8,875 nt of DNA from JAKPAM01 sp047605425 (GTDB taxonomy: Bacteria > Pseudomonadota > Gammaproteobacteria > Burkholderiales > Burkholderiaceae_E). The translations under genes were made by a program, and so were the position numbers. A model generated the notes under the pieces. It saw only the letters and a list, made by a program, of their open reading frames with translations, was not told the origin of the DNA and searched no databases. Shown in pieces: positions 1 to 6,651 of this stretch (its first letter is position 1; each line of letters begins with the position of its first letter). The DNA is taken from contig JASGFT010000186.1 of NCBI GenBank assembly GCA_047605425.1, forward strand, positions 1 to 8,875, read 5' to 3'.

Positions 1-712
1 CCGCCTGATCGCACCATTGTCGACAGCTCGGCGCGGTTGGGTGGCTGAGAAAAAAACCACTTTTCTGCCTGGCACTATTTAAACCTTTTGCTTTCATGTG
101 AATTCTAGAAAAATCACTGACAAATTCCTGAACGCTTTCTCCAACAGCTTCTTGCGAACATAGGGTTTTCGCGAGCAAATCAAAATTTCTGACTGTGACA
201 TGAATGGTGGATGCGGGATAAAAATAGTGCTTGCTCGAAATGTTCCGAAGGGGCTGAACGGCTTCGATGATAGCGGATGAGAGTTCTTCGGGCAGACGTC
301 CGACAAGTGTGGTATGCAAATTCGAGGGTAACCCCAGCGGAGGAGGCTCAAAAACAACCTTTGACCGTGCTGCACTGTAGAGGCTCGAACTCAATAGCTT
401 CCAGACAATGGCAAAGCGAATTAAATCCAAGGAGAGAACATTGTGTCCGCTACTCATACTTCGTCGCAGTGCTGTTTTGGGCATTCTGAGCATCGTTCAG
501 TCCTCCATCTGGCTGAATGGCGAGGAGTGCCGCCACTCTGGCATAACCCTCAGCCCGTATTGAAATCCACAACCGTCGACGGCCTTGCCGAAAAAATCGG
601 GCCTGGAACAAGTCCGGCGTGCAAAGTTTTACATAGATGCCCATGATCGAACCTTTGCGCTCTGCAAACCCAAGTCGGCCAAAGGATGCAGCCAGGGCTA
701 CAAATACGGTAG
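1..712. other. AT-richer stretch with no supportable gene
   Basis: This stretch differs in base composition from the rest of the window: positions 61-120 are 33% G+C, while a typical parE stretch (8101-8160) is 70%. Only short open frames occur, none with both a good ribosome binding site and a recognisable protein. The best is an ATG at 408 giving 51 codons to a TGA at 561-563, beginning MAKRIKSKER. The same frame then stays open to 761, so it may be a decayed gene with one stop. I recognise neither half. I saw no tRNA, no clear IS terminal repeat and no convincing promoter. The likeliest reading is non-coding or decayed DNA of foreign origin next to the transposase remnant. Confidence 0.5.
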
Positions 713-907
713 CGAGCCGGCGGCCTGGCTCCGGCCGAGGTCATCGCTTAATTCAAGATGACGCGGATGATCGATGCGCATGTACCCATCGACGGGCGCG
801 AACTGGTCTTGTCGCGCCACACCCAATCCGAGGCCGAGCATCGGATCCTGCTCGATCAACTCGACCTGAAGCTGCCCAGACAACCCCCTGCTGAAGGTGT
901 CTGCTAA
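713..907 (+). pseudogene. C-terminal remnant of an IS transposase
   Basis: In the frame ending at the TAA at 905-907 the translation contains RMIDAHVPIDGRELVLSR, followed by HTQSEAEHRILLDQLDLKLP and RQPPA. From memory this resembles the conserved tail of a group of DDE-type insertion sequence transposases, whose ending reads roughly DGRELVLSRYTQPE, then an LLL-Q-L-L-LP segment, then QPPP. I cannot name the IS family with certainty. Upstream the same frame continues the match as LAPAEVIA and FKM, interrupted by a TAA at 749-751, with a further TAG at 710-712. The catalytic domain is absent from the window, so this is an inactive fragment. No terminal inverted repeat or target duplication is evident. 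The family call rests on recalled pattern similarity and has not been searched. Confidence 0.55.
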
Positions 908-1055
908 ACAGCTCGGGCTGCTTGCCGAGTCGCTTGGGAAGCGCGCACCCGACGCGCAAGCCCCGTAGGCGCATCCGCGGCCGCGCGAACCGGCGAACCC
1001 GCGGACTCGCGAATTCGTCCGGCGTCCGCCTCGTCGCGCGCCGACCGGGTCGCCC

Positions 1056-1859
1056 TCACTGCTGCGCGGCCAGCCCTTTTTCCTTGACGAGCTTGCCCCA
1101 GAACTCGAGGTCGTGGTCGATCTGCTGCTGCAGCCCGGCCGGCTCGCTGTAGGCCGCGGTCGAACCGGCGGCGATCAGCTTGTTCTGGACCGTCTCGTTC
1201 GCCAGCACCTGCTTCATTTCGCTGTTCAGGCGCTCGACGATCGGCTTGGGCAGGTTCGGCGGGCCGACCAGGCCGCCCCAACTGAACGCGATCAGGTCGA
1301 TGCCCTGTTCCTTCAGCGTCGGCACGTCGGGCGTGAAGACCGCGCGGGCCGGCGAGGCGACGCCCAGTGCGCGCAACTTGCCGCCCTTGATCTGCGGCAG
1401 CGCGGCGATCATGTCGGACACCATGATCGGCACGTGGCCGGCGACGACGTCGGCGATCGCCGGCGCGCTGCCCTTGTACGAGATGTGATCGAACGGCGCG
1501 CCGGTCTGGCTCTGGATCGATTCGGTGATCAGGTGCGAGAAGCTGCCCACGCCTGGCGTGGCGTAGCTGAGGGGCTTCGGCGCGGCCTTGGCGGCGGCGA
1601 TCAGCTCCTTCATGTTGGTGACGCCCGGCAGCGCCTTTTCGTTCACCATCACGACGACCGGAATCTCGTACAGCATGCCGATCGGCGTCGTACCGGTCTT
1701 CACGTCGAAGCTCTGCTTGATGCCGAGCAGCACGCTGTTGACGGTCGGATTGGCCAGCACGCCGACCGTGTAGCCGTCCGGCGCGGCGCGCACGACCTGC
1801 TCGATGCCGATCGCGCCCGACGCGCCGGGCTTGTTGATCAGTCTTCTCGATGCGCGCAT
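1056..1859 (-). CDS. Bug/TctC-family substrate-binding protein, N-terminally deleted (probable pseudogene)
   Basis: Bug proteins are periplasmic receptors for carboxylates and other small metabolites, sometimes paired with TctAB membrane proteins; none is seen here. The family match begins at about residue 9 with NKPGASGAIGIEQVVRAAPD, continues with DGYT, then FDHISYKGSAPAIADVVAGH (residues 123-142) and VPTLKEQGIDL, and ends LAAQQ. Intact members have roughly 320 residues: a signal peptide, then a YP-KPIR-VVPFPPGG segment that binds the ligand. From the ATG at 1857-1859 this frame gives 267 residues. The first seven, MRASRRL, look like the start of a signal peptide, but the hydrophobic core and first beta-alpha units, about 60 residues, are missing. 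An in-frame deletion is the simplest explanation. An upstream ATG at 1922 adds only unrelated residues. Two consecutive AGA codons near the start are unusual beside the GC-rich codons that follow. The product could probably neither be exported normally nor bind ligand. Confidence 0.8.
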   Translation of the reverse strand: MRASRRLINKPGASGAIGIEQVVRAAPDGYTVGVLANPTVNSVLLGIKQSFDVKTGTTPIGMLYEIPVVVMVNEKALPGVTNMKELIAAAKAAPKPLSYATPGVGSFSHLITESIQSQTGAPFDHISYKGSAPAIADVVAGHVPIMVSDMIAALPQIKGGKLRALGVASPARAVFTPDVPTLKEQGIDLIAFSWGGLVGPPNLPKPIVERLNSEMKQVLANETVQNKLIAAGSTAAYSEPAGLQQQIDHDLEFWGKLVKEKGLAAQQ

Positions 1860-1945
1860 TTTCAAGTCCGTTGAAGGCGGCGTGAGCGGGTGGTGAGTCG
1901 ATCGGGCGATGGCCACGGGCATCGCGTCGGCGTTACGCTTCGTCC

Positions 1946-2338
1946 ATGCGAAACGAACACGGTGGCAACAGCGATACGAACGAGGGGAACGTGGAAGGCG
2001 ACGACGCGATTCTCGAGTCTTTCGAACGATTCATGCGGCGCGAATGCGGGCTGGCGGAATCGGACCCCTTGCCTTATGAACATCCGTACGTGTCGGCGTC
2101 GTGGCCGGTATGGGAAGCCGCCTGGCGGCTCGCCACCGCGCGGGCGCCGCTCGCCGGCGGCGCGCGCTACCGGCATCTGAAGACCGGCGGCGTGTACGAG
2201 GTGCTGACGCGCGGCCTGAACGAGGCCGACCGCACGCCGGTCGTCGTCTATCGGAGCGTCGACAGCGGCCAGGTCTGGGTGCGCTCGGCCGAGCAGTTCG
2301 ACGACGGCCGCTTCGCGCCGCTCGACGCGGCGACCTGA
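1946..2338 (+). CDS. DUF1653-like small protein
   Basis: The C-terminal half (about residues 72-127) follows the DUF1653 pattern: GARYRHLKTGGVYEVL, then a short linker, then TPVVVYRSVDSGQVWVRSAE and QFDDGRF. Family members typically read YRH-KG-YEVLG, VVY-L and LWVRP-E-F. Their biochemical function is unknown. The first 70 residues are a less conserved acidic leader with a Trp-rich patch (SASWPVWEAAWR). From the ATG at 1946 the product has 130 residues, but no good ribosome binding site precedes it. A GTG at 1991 in the same frame lies 4 bases after GAGGGGA and would give 115 residues, so it may be the true start. The gene is divergent from the truncated binding protein and convergent with the PLP enzyme. 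No signal peptide or membrane segment is seen, so it is probably cytoplasmic. Confidence 0.75.
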   Translation: MRNEHGGNSDTNEGNVEGDDAILESFERFMRRECGLAESDPLPYEHPYVSASWPVWEAAWRLATARAPLAGGARYRHLKTGGVYEVLTRGLNEADRTPVVVYRSVDSGQVWVRSAEQFDDGRFAPLDAAT

Positions 2339-2344
2339 GCGGCT

Positions 2345-2364
2345 GGCCGCGGCCGAGTCGCGGC
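2345..2364. terminator. possible weak hairpin between convergent genes
   Basis: The 32-bp gap between two convergent genes holds a six-base stem, GCCGCG at 2346-2351 with CGCGGC at 2359-2364, around a seven-base loop. There is a nested palindrome GGCCGCGGCC at 2345-2354. No T tract follows on either strand, so intrinsic termination is doubtful. In DNA this GC-rich, such stems also arise by chance. Confidence 0.2.
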
Positions 2365-2370
2365 GCGGCT

Positions 2371-3618
2371 TCACCCGCTCAGCGCCTGGTCGAAATCGGC
2401 GATCAGGTCGTCGACGTCCTCGAGGCCGACCGACACGCGAATCAGCCCGTCGGCGATGCCCATCGCCCGGCGCGCGTCGGCGCCGGCCTCCCAGAAGATC
2501 GTCGGCGCGACAGGGATCACCAGCGTGCGGTTGTCGCCGAGGCCGGTGGCCTTGATCGGCAGACGCAGGCGGTTGAGCACCGGCAGCGTCGAGGCGGCGT
2601 CGCGCAGCTCGAACGCCAGCAGCCAGGAGCCGGCGCTGAAATGGCGCCGCGCGATCTCGTGCTGCGGGTGCTCGGGCAGCATCGGATACATGACCGCGGC
2701 GACCGCCGGATGCCGCTGCAGGAAGCGCGCGAGCGTCAGCGCGGTCGCGCTGCTATGGGCGACGCGCAGCGGCAGCGTTTCGAGGCCCAGGCTGATCCGG
2801 TGCGCCTGCTCGGGCGCCAGCGCCGCGCCCATGTCGCGCAGCGCCTTCTTGCGGATCTGCAGCAGGCCGCGTTCGCGCGCGGGGCTGCGCAGGTAGCTGG
2901 GCGAGATGTTCGGGTAGCGATCCCAGTCGAACCGGCCGGTGTCGGTGACCGATCCGCCCAGCGCCGCGCCGTGGCCGGCCAGCGTCTTGGTCAGCGAATT
3001 GACGACCAGACCGGCGCCGACCGTCGCCGGCCGGAACAACTGCGCCGAGGTGATCGTGTTGTCGACGACGAACAGCAGGCCGCGCTCGCGGCACAGCTTG
3101 CCGATGGCGTCGAGATCGGGAATCTGCGTGGCCGGGTTGGCGATCGTCTCGACGAAGACGATGCGGGTGTTCGGCCGCAGCGCCGCCTCGACGTTGGCGA
3201 CCGAGGTGACGTCGACCTTGGTGACCGCGACGTCGAAGTTCTCGAGCGTGCCGAAGAAGCTGTTGGTGTTGCCGAAGATGAACTGGCTGCTGACGACGTG
3301 GTCGCCGGCGCGCACCAGCGTCCAGAAGATCGCGGTCAGCGCCGCCATGCCGGTCGAGAACGCGATCGTGCCGACGCCTTGCTCGAGCTGCGTGATCTGC
3401 CGTTCGAGCGCCGCGCTGGTCGGCGTCCCCTGACGGGCGTAGTTGAAACCGCCCTTGAGCGTGCCCTGGAAGACGCCGATCAGATCCTCGACGCGGTCGA
3501 AACCGAACTGCACCGACGTGTGGATCGGCTTGTGGATGCCGCCGTGCTCGACGCCGGCCAGGCGATCGGCGTGAAGCGTGCGCGTGCTGAGCTGGAGCGG
3601 CTGCTCGTCCGAGGCCAT
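2371..3618 (-). CDS. cystathionine gamma-synthase-family PLP-dependent enzyme
   Basis: A cytoplasmic fold-type I PLP enzyme of the Cys/Met metabolism family, which makes or breaks C-S bonds of cystathionine, homocysteine or methionine precursors. From the ATG at 3616-3618 it has 415 residues, a normal length. Visible landmarks are Y60 in NYARQGTPT (PLP-phosphate contact from the partner subunit), FSTGMAAL at 88-95, N160 in ETIANP, D186 in VVDNT (pairs with the pyridine nitrogen), the Schiff-base lysine K211 in NSLTKTLAGHG, and R394 in LIRVSVGLEDVDD (carboxylate binding). The reaction cannot be fixed from sequence: cystathionine gamma-synthase, O-acetylhomoserine sulfhydrylase and gamma-lyase share these motifs. 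An ATG at 3654 adds 12 unlikely residues and has no ribosome binding site, so the internal start is preferred, though its own site is weak. It lies 60 bp after the ArsB-like gene on the same strand and may be cotranscribed. Confidence 0.9.
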   Translation of the reverse strand: MASDEQPLQLSTRTLHADRLAGVEHGGIHKPIHTSVQFGFDRVEDLIGVFQGTLKGGFNYARQGTPTSAALERQITQLEQGVGTIAFSTGMAALTAIFWTLVRAGDHVVSSQFIFGNTNSFFGTLENFDVAVTKVDVTSVANVEAALRPNTRIVFVETIANPATQIPDLDAIGKLCRERGLLFVVDNTITSAQLFRPATVGAGLVVNSLTKTLAGHGAALGGSVTDTGRFDWDRYPNISPSYLRSPARERGLLQIRKKALRDMGAALAPEQAHRISLGLETLPLRVAHSSATALTLARFLQRHPAVAAVMYPMLPEHPQHEIARRHFSAGSWLLAFELRDAASTLPVLNRLRLPIKATGLGDNRTLVIPVAPTIFWEAGADARRAMGIADGLIRVSVGLEDVDDLIADFDQALSG

Positions 3619-3678
3619 GTCCGGGATTCCGTCAAGCTGTGTGAAACCCGTCATGATAGCGGGCTTGGCCGCCGCCGG

Positions 3679-5070
3679 TCACGGAAACGCCGCGATCAAG
3701 GCAGCCAGCGCGCCGGCCAGCGGCAGCGGCATCATGACCAGGCCGAGCTTGAGGAAGGCGCGGAAGCCGATCCGCAAGCCTTCGCGACGCAGCGCGATCG
3801 CCCACAGGATCGTGCCCAGCGAGCCGGTGATCGACAGGTTGGGGCCGAGGTCGATCGCGATCATGACGGCCGATCGCGTCAGCGCCGATGCGTCGGCCTG
3901 CTGCAGCGCCAGGCTGGCGAGCAGGCCGGTCGGCAGGTTGTTGGCCAGGTTGGCGGCCAGCGCCGTGACCGCGCCGGCCAGCCAGGCCGTGCCGAGCGGC
4001 GCCTGGCCCTCGATCCGCGCGAGCGCGGCGGCCAGCGCGTCGACGACGCCGGTCGCGCGCAGCGCCTCGACGATGACGAACAGGCCGGCGACCAGCGGGA
4101 CCACCGACCACGAGATGCGCGCGAGCAGCGCCCGCGGCGACTGACGCCGGACGCCGAGCACGACGGTCGCCGCGAGGACGCTGGACAGCAGCGTCGGCGG
4201 CCCCAACGGCACGTGCAGCGCCGACGCGCCGATGATGACGACGGCGGTCAGCGAGAGCATCGCGATCGCCGTCGGCGAGGCGCGCGGCGTCGAACGGATG
4301 GGCGAACCGGCGGCGAACGCACCGACGCCGCCCGGTGCGCCGATGCTCAGGCTCGATTCCGTGGATTCCGTGGATTCCGTGGATTCCGTCGATGCTGCCG
4401 ACGCCGACGCCGACGCCGACACCGGCGGCATCACCATGCGTCCGAGCGCGCGCCGCTGGGTGAGCCACAGCAGCGCCAGCGTGGCGCCGATGCTGACGAT
4501 CGACGGCAGCGTGAAGACTCGCAGCCAGCCTGCGAGGTCCGGCAGGTCGCGGCCGTAGACGACGAGGTTCGCCGGGTTCGAGATCGGCAGCGCGAAACTG
4601 GCGGCGCCGGCGACGAACGCGCAGATCAGCAGGTACGGCAGCGGCGCGACGCCGGCCGCGCGCGTGGCGGCATAGACGGCCGGCGGCATGACGACGGCGG
4701 TCGCGTCATTGGACAGCAGCACGGTGACGAGCGTCGCCATCGCGTACAGCAGAACGAACAGCCGCGTCGGGCTGCCGCGAGCGCGGCGTACGGCCCAGGC
4801 CGCCAGCGCGTCGAATACCCGGGCGGTCCGGGCGATCTCGGCCAGCGCCATCATGCCGATCAGGAACAGGTAGACGTTCCAGCCCTCGCGCACGCCGGCC
4901 CAGGCGGCCGTCCATGGCAACAGGCCGAGCAGCGGCAGCGCCAGGCCGCCAGCCGCGGCCCAGACGGCCTCGGGCCACCGGAACGGCCGGACGACGATGC
5001 CGATCAGCACCATCGTCGTAATGATCCATACGGACAGATCGGCTAAGGACGGGATCGCGGCTTCTGGCAT
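3679..5070 (-). CDS. ArsB-like inner-membrane transporter
   Basis: A 463-residue, very hydrophobic protein of the ArsB/NhaD ion-transporter superfamily. It carries hallmark motifs of arsenite efflux proteins: LLSNDATAVVMPPAVYAA at 118-135, PISNPANLVVYG at 162-173, LAANLANNLPTGLL at 371-384 and DLGPNLSITGSLGTILWA at 407-424. E. coli ArsB has 429 residues; the extra length lies mostly in the central loop between the two halves (about residues 212-265). This loop carries SASASASA followed by STESTESTESTESS, encoded by short tandem repeats. ArsB exports arsenite or antimonite alone or with the ArsA ATPase. No arsR, arsC or arsA is present here, so the substrate is an inference. I chose the ATG at 5068-5070 because the preceding 45 codons of open frame are Arg-rich and unlike a transporter N-terminus. 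It shares a 128-bp divergent region with the secreted-protein gene at 5199. Confidence 0.85.
   Translation of the reverse strand: MPEAAIPSLADLSVWIITTMVLIGIVVRPFRWPEAVWAAAGGLALPLLGLLPWTAAWAGVREGWNVYLFLIGMMALAEIARTARVFDALAAWAVRRARGSPTRLFVLLYAMATLVTVLLSNDATAVVMPPAVYAATRAAGVAPLPYLLICAFVAGAASFALPISNPANLVVYGRDLPDLAGWLRVFTLPSIVSIGATLALLWLTQRRALGRMVMPPVSASASASAASTESTESTESTESSLSIGAPGGVGAFAAGSPIRSTPRASPTAIAMLSLTAVVIIGASALHVPLGPPTLLSSVLAATVVLGVRRQSPRALLARISWSVVPLVAGLFVIVEALRATGVVDALAAALARIEGQAPLGTAWLAGAVTALAANLANNLPTGLLASLALQQADASALTRSAVMIAIDLGPNLSITGSLGTILWAIALRREGLRIGFRAFLKLGLVMMPLPLAGALAALIAAFP
4355..4423. repeat. in-frame 9-bp and 6-bp tandem repeats inside the ArsB-like gene
   Basis: Four copies of a 9-bp unit run from 4355 to 4390 (GATTCCGTG three times, then GATTCCGTC). 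After a degenerate unit at 4391-4399 come three copies of GACGCC and one GACACC at 4400-4423. On the coding (minus) strand they encode Ser-Thr-Glu triplets and Ser-Ala doublets in the central hydrophilic loop. Both unit lengths are multiples of three, so gain or loss of units changes loop length without breaking the frame. Confidence 0.95.
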
Positions 5071-5162
5071 CGGGCACGAAGAGGAGCGCCGCCGGGCTCG
5101 CGGGCGAAGCCGCCGGTGCCGGCGGATACGCGCGAGCGGCGGGTCGAAGCCGGTCGCGGCGG

Positions 5163-5168
5163 TATATT
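5163..5168 (+). promoter_or_regulatory. candidate -10 element for the secreted-protein gene
   Basis: TATATT stands out as an AT-rich island in the 128-bp GC-rich divergent region, 30 bases before the GTG start at 5199. A start of transcription near 5175 would leave a short leader holding the ribosome binding site AAGGGG (5187-5192). No good -35 hexamer is seen at the usual spacing. Confidence 0.35.
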
Positions 5169-5198
5169 TTGCTTGAGCAGACCTCCAAGGGGCAGCAA

Positions 5199-5753
5199 GT
5201 GTCACACGAAAACAACCGCCGCGCGTGGTCGCGCGGCACGCCGCTCGCTGGCGTCGCCATGCCCCTGTTCGGGGCGCTGTTGTGCAGCGCGGCCCCGGCC
5301 CGGGCCGCCGAGCCGCCGCCCGAGTTCCGCTCGGTGCTGGGCAAGCAGATCTGGTTCGCGCCGCATGCCGGTTGCCTGGACCGGCTGCGCGTGCGCGAGG
5401 GCGAGGGCAAGACGGCCCGCTGGGCTCGCCGCTATCCGGAGCATGAGACGGTGCTGAAGATCCGCGACCTCGTCAACGTCGACGGGCGCTGGTCGTATCG
5501 CTTCGATTGGAACGACGGCGGCGGCGCGCCCGGCTACACGCCGGCCGATCGCGTCGTCGCCGATACCCGCTTCGAGGCGCAGCCGACGACGTTCTACCGG
5601 ACCTGCTTCTTCCTCGAGCGGCCGCAGGCGCTGGCCGGCTATCTGCGCGCCGAGCATCCGCAGGCCTTGCAGCGTTACGGCGAGCCGACGGCCGCAGAGC
5701 GTCAGCGCGAGATCATGACGATCGAATCACGCGACCGCCGCTCGCCGCGCTGA
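5199..5753 (+). CDS. small exported protein of unknown function
   Basis: I do not recognise this 184-residue protein. The N-terminus is a clear Sec signal peptide: basic residues at 7-12 (RRAWSR), a hydrophobic core (PLAGVAMPLFGALLCSAAP) and a probable cleavage site after ARA at residue 36. The mature part of about 148 residues has two cysteines, C59 in HAGCLDRLR and C136 in FYRTCFFLE, which could form one disulfide in the periplasm. Aromatic stretches such as GRWSYRFDW (residues 96-104) suggest a small beta-rich domain. The tail is charged (ERQREIMTIESRDRRSPR). I chose the GTG at 5199 because AAGGGG lies 6 bases upstream; a TTG at 5169 in the same frame would extend the N-region by ten residues. 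It is divergent from the ArsB-like gene and converges, 8 bp apart, on another small exported protein. Confidence 0.75.
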   Translation: MSHENNRRAWSRGTPLAGVAMPLFGALLCSAAPARAAEPPPEFRSVLGKQIWFAPHAGCLDRLRVREGEGKTARWARRYPEHETVLKIRDLVNVDGRWSYRFDWNDGGGAPGYTPADRVVADTRFEAQPTTFYRTCFFLERPQALAGYLRAEHPQALQRYGEPTAAERQREIMTIESRDRRSPR

Positions 5754-5761
5754 GCGCGAGC

Positions 5762-6160
5762 TCATTTGTTGGCGGGCAGCTTGGTCTGCACGAACTGGTT
5801 GAATTCGGCGATCGCCGCGTTGGCCGCCTTGTTGTGCCGGTCGGCCAGCGCCTGCTGCGCGTTCGCGAAATCCTGGATGCACTGCTTGTAGGCGTCGACC
5901 TGCCCGCGGACCTGGTCGGCGATGACCTGGCTGGTGATCTGCGGCGGGATCAACGGCGCCTCGCAGTTGTGGGCCGGCATCGCCTCCGCCGACTCGGTCG
6001 CCTGGGTCTGGGCTCGGGCGGCGATGATCGGCGCCAGCAGCGCCAGCGCGGCCAGCGTCAGCGCCGGCACGCGGCCGCGTCGGACGGCGATCGCCGGGAT
6101 GGTCGGGGATGGCGAAGGGACGGCGTTGGCGCGCGCAGCGCGACGGCGGGCAAAGGGCAT
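5762..6160 (-). CDS. small exported protein with a conserved-looking two-cysteine pattern
   Basis: A 132-residue protein without an assigned function. The start is well supported: GGAGG (6166-6170 on the plus strand as CCTCC) lies five bases before the ATG at 6158-6160. The long N-region is Arg-rich (MPFARRRAAR, then VRRGR), followed by a hydrophobic core (ALTLAALALLAPIIA) and a probable signal peptidase site after ARA at residue 50. The mature region of about 82 residues has C66 in HNCEAPLIP and C94 in AYKQCIQDF, then a helical segment ending AANAAIAEFNQFVQTKL. The layout of Cys-Glu-x-Pro near the start, Tyr-x-x-Cys about 28 residues later, and a helix with Asn-x-x-Ile-x-x-Phe-Asn resembles small uncharacterised periplasmic proteins I recall from proteobacteria. 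A disulfide-stapled helical hairpin is plausible but inferred. It may be the last gene of the minus-strand group starting at 7641. Confidence 0.8.
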   Translation of the reverse strand: MPFARRRAARANAVPSPSPTIPAIAVRRGRVPALTLAALALLAPIIAARAQTQATESAEAMPAHNCEAPLIPPQITSQVIADQVRGQVDAYKQCIQDFANAQQALADRHNKAANAAIAEFNQFVQTKLPANK

Positions 6161-6250
6161 GAAGGCCTCCGTGGATGAAATATCGATGAAGGACGGGCGA
6201 GGGCGTCGGAGCGGCGATGACGGCCGGGCGGCGACGATCGGCATCGGTGC

Positions 6251-6625
6251 TCAGGGATGGCTGCGCGCGACCAGCGTGACGCCGGCGCAGATCAATCCGA
6301 GGCCGAGCCAGCCGCTGGCGCTCAGCGTCTCGCCGAGCCAGACGCGGGCGATCAGCGCGTTGACGACGTAGCCGATCGACAGCATCGGATAGGCGATCGT
6401 CACCGGCACGCGCGTCAGCGCGATGATCCAGACGACCAGGCTGATCGCATAGCAGGCGAAGCCCAGCAGGTACGGCCATTGCGACAGCACGCGGATCGCG
6501 ATGTCGATCGGCGATCCGCCGAACGGGTCGGCGCCCAGGCGCGTGCCGCCGAGCCTGAGCATCACCTGCGCGATGGCGTTGAGCAGGACGCCCGTCAGGA
6601 CGAGCAGCAGATTGACGAAGGACAT
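6251..6625 (-). CDS. SMR/EamA-type four-helix membrane protein
   Basis: A 124-residue protein with four predicted membrane segments, at about residues 4-24, 50-70, 74-94 and 104-120, as in the small multidrug resistance fold and single-domain EamA proteins. Characteristic segments are LTRVPVTIAYPMLSIGYVVN (residues 70-89) and WLGETLSASGWLGLGLICAG (96-115). Helix 1 reads VLLNAIAQVMLRLG and lacks the membrane-embedded glutamate that EmrE-type drug pumps use for proton coupling, so a classical drug-efflux role is unlikely. ArnE/ArnF-like lipid-linked sugar flippase subunits are a closer structural analogy, but no arn genes are present. The ATG at 6623-6625 follows the threonine dehydratase stop by 26 bp, which suggests cotranscription. 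No strong ribosome binding site is seen. The frame stays open far upstream in antiparallel-shadow sequence, which I do not take as part of the gene. Confidence 0.8.
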   Translation of the reverse strand: MSFVNLLLVLTGVLLNAIAQVMLRLGGTRLGADPFGGSPIDIAIRVLSQWPYLLGFACYAISLVVWIIALTRVPVTIAYPMLSIGYVVNALIARVWLGETLSASGWLGLGLICAGVTLVARSHP

Positions 6626-6651
6626 GGGCGCGAGAAAACGGAGCCGGCGGC

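Noticed and set aside
94..375. A 93-codon minus-strand frame in the AT-richer region.
   Set aside because: It starts with GTG, has no ribosome binding site, and the protein shows no recognisable pattern.
361..397. TTGACC at 361 as a promoter -35 element.
   Set aside because: No -10-like hexamer lies at 16-18 bases downstream; the closest AT-rich hexamer is too far.
795..818. Hairpin with 7-bp arms GGCGCGA and TCGCGCC.
   Set aside because: It lies inside the transposase remnant, in the codons for the GREL and SRH residues, and is explained by coding sequence.
908..1055. GC-rich gap between the transposase remnant and the binding-protein gene as a possible RNA gene or terminator.
   Set aside because: I found no stem followed by a T tract and no tRNA-like fold; short CGCG-rich repeats there are consistent with base composition alone.
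2101..5046. A 981-codon open frame on the plus strand.
   Set aside because: It lies antisense to two genes with clear family motifs and consists mainly of Arg, Gln, Asp and Ala. Long stop-free antisense frames are expected at this G+C content, and it has no domain or ribosome binding site.
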